From: DAOTXK01 sp034435395
Lineage (GTDB): Bacteria > Chloroflexota > Anaerolineae > Aggregatilineales > Ch27
DNA: 24,008 nt
Direction: 5' to 3'
Assembly: GCA_034435395.1 (NCBI GenBank)
Contig: DAOTXK010000306.1
Location: 1-24,008, forward strand
Shown: positions 23,068 through 24,008 of the stretch, in pieces
Position numbering within the stretch: position 1 is the stretch's first letter
Layout of the letters: the number at the start of each line of letters is the position of its first letter
Position numbers and translations under genes: made by a program
Notes under the pieces: generated by a model
Database searches by the model: none
Seen by the model: the letters and a program-made list of their open reading frames with translations, nothing else
What the model was told of the DNA's origin: nothing

Positions 23068-23685
23068 ATGTTTGAGCAGCCCACGCTGGACGAGCTTGCC
23101 ACGGCGCGCGACCGCTGGGAAAACAGCACCCTCCAGGAAGCCCTCGACGGCCACCCTGAGCACCGCGAGCGGTTCATCACGGCCTCCGGCAAGGCGATCA
23201 ATCGCCTGTACACGCCGCTGGGCTTGCCTGAGTTCGACTACACGAAGAAGATCGGCTTCCCTGGCGAGTATCCATTCACGCGGGGCATCCAGGCCACCGG
23301 GCATCGCGGGCGGCTGTGGGCCATGCGCATGTTCGCCGGCTTCGGCTCGGCGGAGGAGACCAACGCGCGCTACAAGTACCTGCTCGCCCAGGGCACCGGC
23401 CTCTCCGTCGCCTTCGACCTCCCCACCCCGATGGGCTACGATACCGATGCGCCGCCGGCGAGGGGGGAGTTCGGCAAATGCGGCGTGGCCGTCTCCTCCC
23501 TGCGGGACATGGAAATCCTCTTCGACGGCATCCCGCTGGGCCAGGTCTCCACCAGCATGACCATCAACAGCCCCGCCGCCGTCATCTGGGCCTTTCACAT
23601 CGCCGCCGCCGAGGCCACGCTGGGCGAGATCATGGACGTGTTCCGCCAGGTGTTTGGCACTTACCAGGAACCGACGACTATCTAG
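23068..23685 (+). pseudogene. Second methylmalonyl-CoA mutase large subunit, internally deleted in frame
   Basis: The 205-codon frame has a clean N-terminal fifth of the enzyme: YPFTRGIQATGHRGRLWAMR, GLSVAFDLPTPMGYDTDAP and QVSTSMTINSPAAVIWAF. At about residue 181 it jumps to the last 23 residues of the catalytic domain, ATLGEIMDVFRQVFGTYQEP. Aligned with the intact paralog at 12741-14399, roughly 350 residues are absent, including most of the barrel. The frame stays open across the junction, so a short protein could be made but could not be a mutase. It is clearly a different paralog from the intact gene. It follows methylmalonyl-CoA epimerase on the same strand. Confidence 0.87.
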
Positions 23686-23705
23686 CGGCCATCCGGCGGG
23701 CCGCT
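23684..23705 (+). terminator. Hairpin at the stop codon of the deleted mutase
   Basis: AGCGGCC (23684-23690) pairs perfectly with GGCCGCT (23699-23705) around an 8-base loop, beginning inside the TAG stop codon. No U-tract follows, so termination is uncertain. Confidence 0.35.
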
Positions 23706-23805
23706 GCGCCAGTGGCTCTGACAAGCACTCGCCGGCCGTTCATCCACGCCGCCGTTCTGTTGAAGGACCGCGCGTTTACTTAATATCCGCCAGGAGTATC
23801 GCTTG

Positions 23806-24008
23806 ATGGACATGCGCAGACCTGCCCCCCGCGTCGTGCTGATCACCGGCGCATCGTCGGGCATCGGGCGCGCCACCGCGCTGGAATTCGCCCGGCAGGG
23901 CGCGCGGGTGGTCGCCGCCGCCCGCCGCGCGGATCGACTGGCCGCACTCAGGGACGAAGCGGCCAGTTGCCCCGGCGAAGTTTTGCCCATCACGGCGGAT
24001 GTCACCAG
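23806..24008 (+). CDS. Short-chain dehydrogenase/reductase, N-terminal part (cut by window edge)
   Basis: The 67 codons present give the classical SDR start: VVLITGASSGIGRATALEFA with the TGxxxGxG cofactor loop, then VVAAARRADRLAAL, where the arginines after the second strand suggest NADP(H), and ITADVT, which holds the conserved aspartate. Catalytic residues lie beyond the window. CAGGAG precedes the ATG at 23806 with good spacing. It is 120 bases after the deleted mutase on the same strand. The substrate cannot be inferred. Confidence 0.9.
   Translation, partial: MDMRRPAPRVVLITGASSGIGRATALEFARQGARVVAAARRADRLAALRDEAASCPGEVLPITADVT

Noticed and set aside
23761..23786. TTGAAG and TAATAT before the SDR gene as a promoter
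   Set aside because: The spacing is 15 bases and the -10 box is poor; not enough to call.

Overview
The window is GC-rich, gene-dense bacterial chromosome with no RNA genes, CRISPR array or intact mobile element that I could recognise. The gene content suggests a member of the Chloroflexota, probably Anaerolineae-like. The reasons are the split three-subunit acyl-CoA carboxylase, a methylmalonyl-CoA mutase large subunit without its B12 domain, a GH130 enzyme, paired thymidylate-kinase-like genes beside a CYTH protein, and HTH-CHAD fusions. This assignment is an inference from gene content only. The window is cut at both ends: a membrane protein on the left and an SDR oxidoreductase on the right are partial. 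No stretch over 300 bases lacks a gene.

Layout. (1) 1-1608: birA (biotin ligase) followed by a membrane protein on the minus strand, divergent from a HIT-family hydrolase. (2) 1689-5139, plus strand: a thiolase remnant, a SAM methyltransferase, 3-hydroxybutyryl-CoA dehydrogenase, and an HTH-CHAD fusion protein, closed by a hairpin shared with the convergent operon. (3) 10596-5242, minus strand: a carboxylase operon of small membrane protein, carboxyltransferase, a DUF4365-like unknown, biotin carboxylase and biotin carrier protein, behind a good sigma-70-like promoter. (4) 10693-12577: an NAD-dependent epimerase convergent with a GH130 enzyme. (5) 16534-12741, minus strand: two thymidylate-kinase-like proteins, a CYTH triphosphate-tunnel protein and methylmalonyl-CoA mutase large subunit, tightly packed. 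(6) 16674-18568, plus strand: a nitroreductase and a DmpA-type P1 peptidase separated by an intrinsic terminator. (7) 22357-18606, minus strand: an HTH-HD-CHAD fusion, an acyl-CoA dehydrogenase remnant, a zinc-lobe dehydrogenase and a hypothetical protein. (8) 22532-24008, plus strand: methylmalonyl-CoA epimerase, an internally deleted second mutase, and the start of an SDR.

How the genes fit together. One theme is propionyl-CoA and short-chain acyl-CoA metabolism: carboxylase, BirA to biotinylate it, epimerase and mutase form propionyl-CoA to succinyl-CoA, with hbd and the remnants of thiolase and acyl-CoA dehydrogenase beside them. The second theme looks like polyphosphate or triphosphate biology: a canonical CHAD domain, a degenerate CHAD joined to a PPX/GppA-type HD domain, and a CYTH protein, with two of these proteins carrying an IS630-like helix-turn-helix at the N-terminus. 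The two themes are interleaved in shared operons, so a polyphosphate-responsive control of acyl-CoA metabolism is the most interesting hypothesis here. The other striking observation is that three acyl-CoA genes (thiolase, acyl-CoA dehydrogenase, second mutase) keep both ends but have lost their middles. That is either recurrent deletion or a systematic assembly error.
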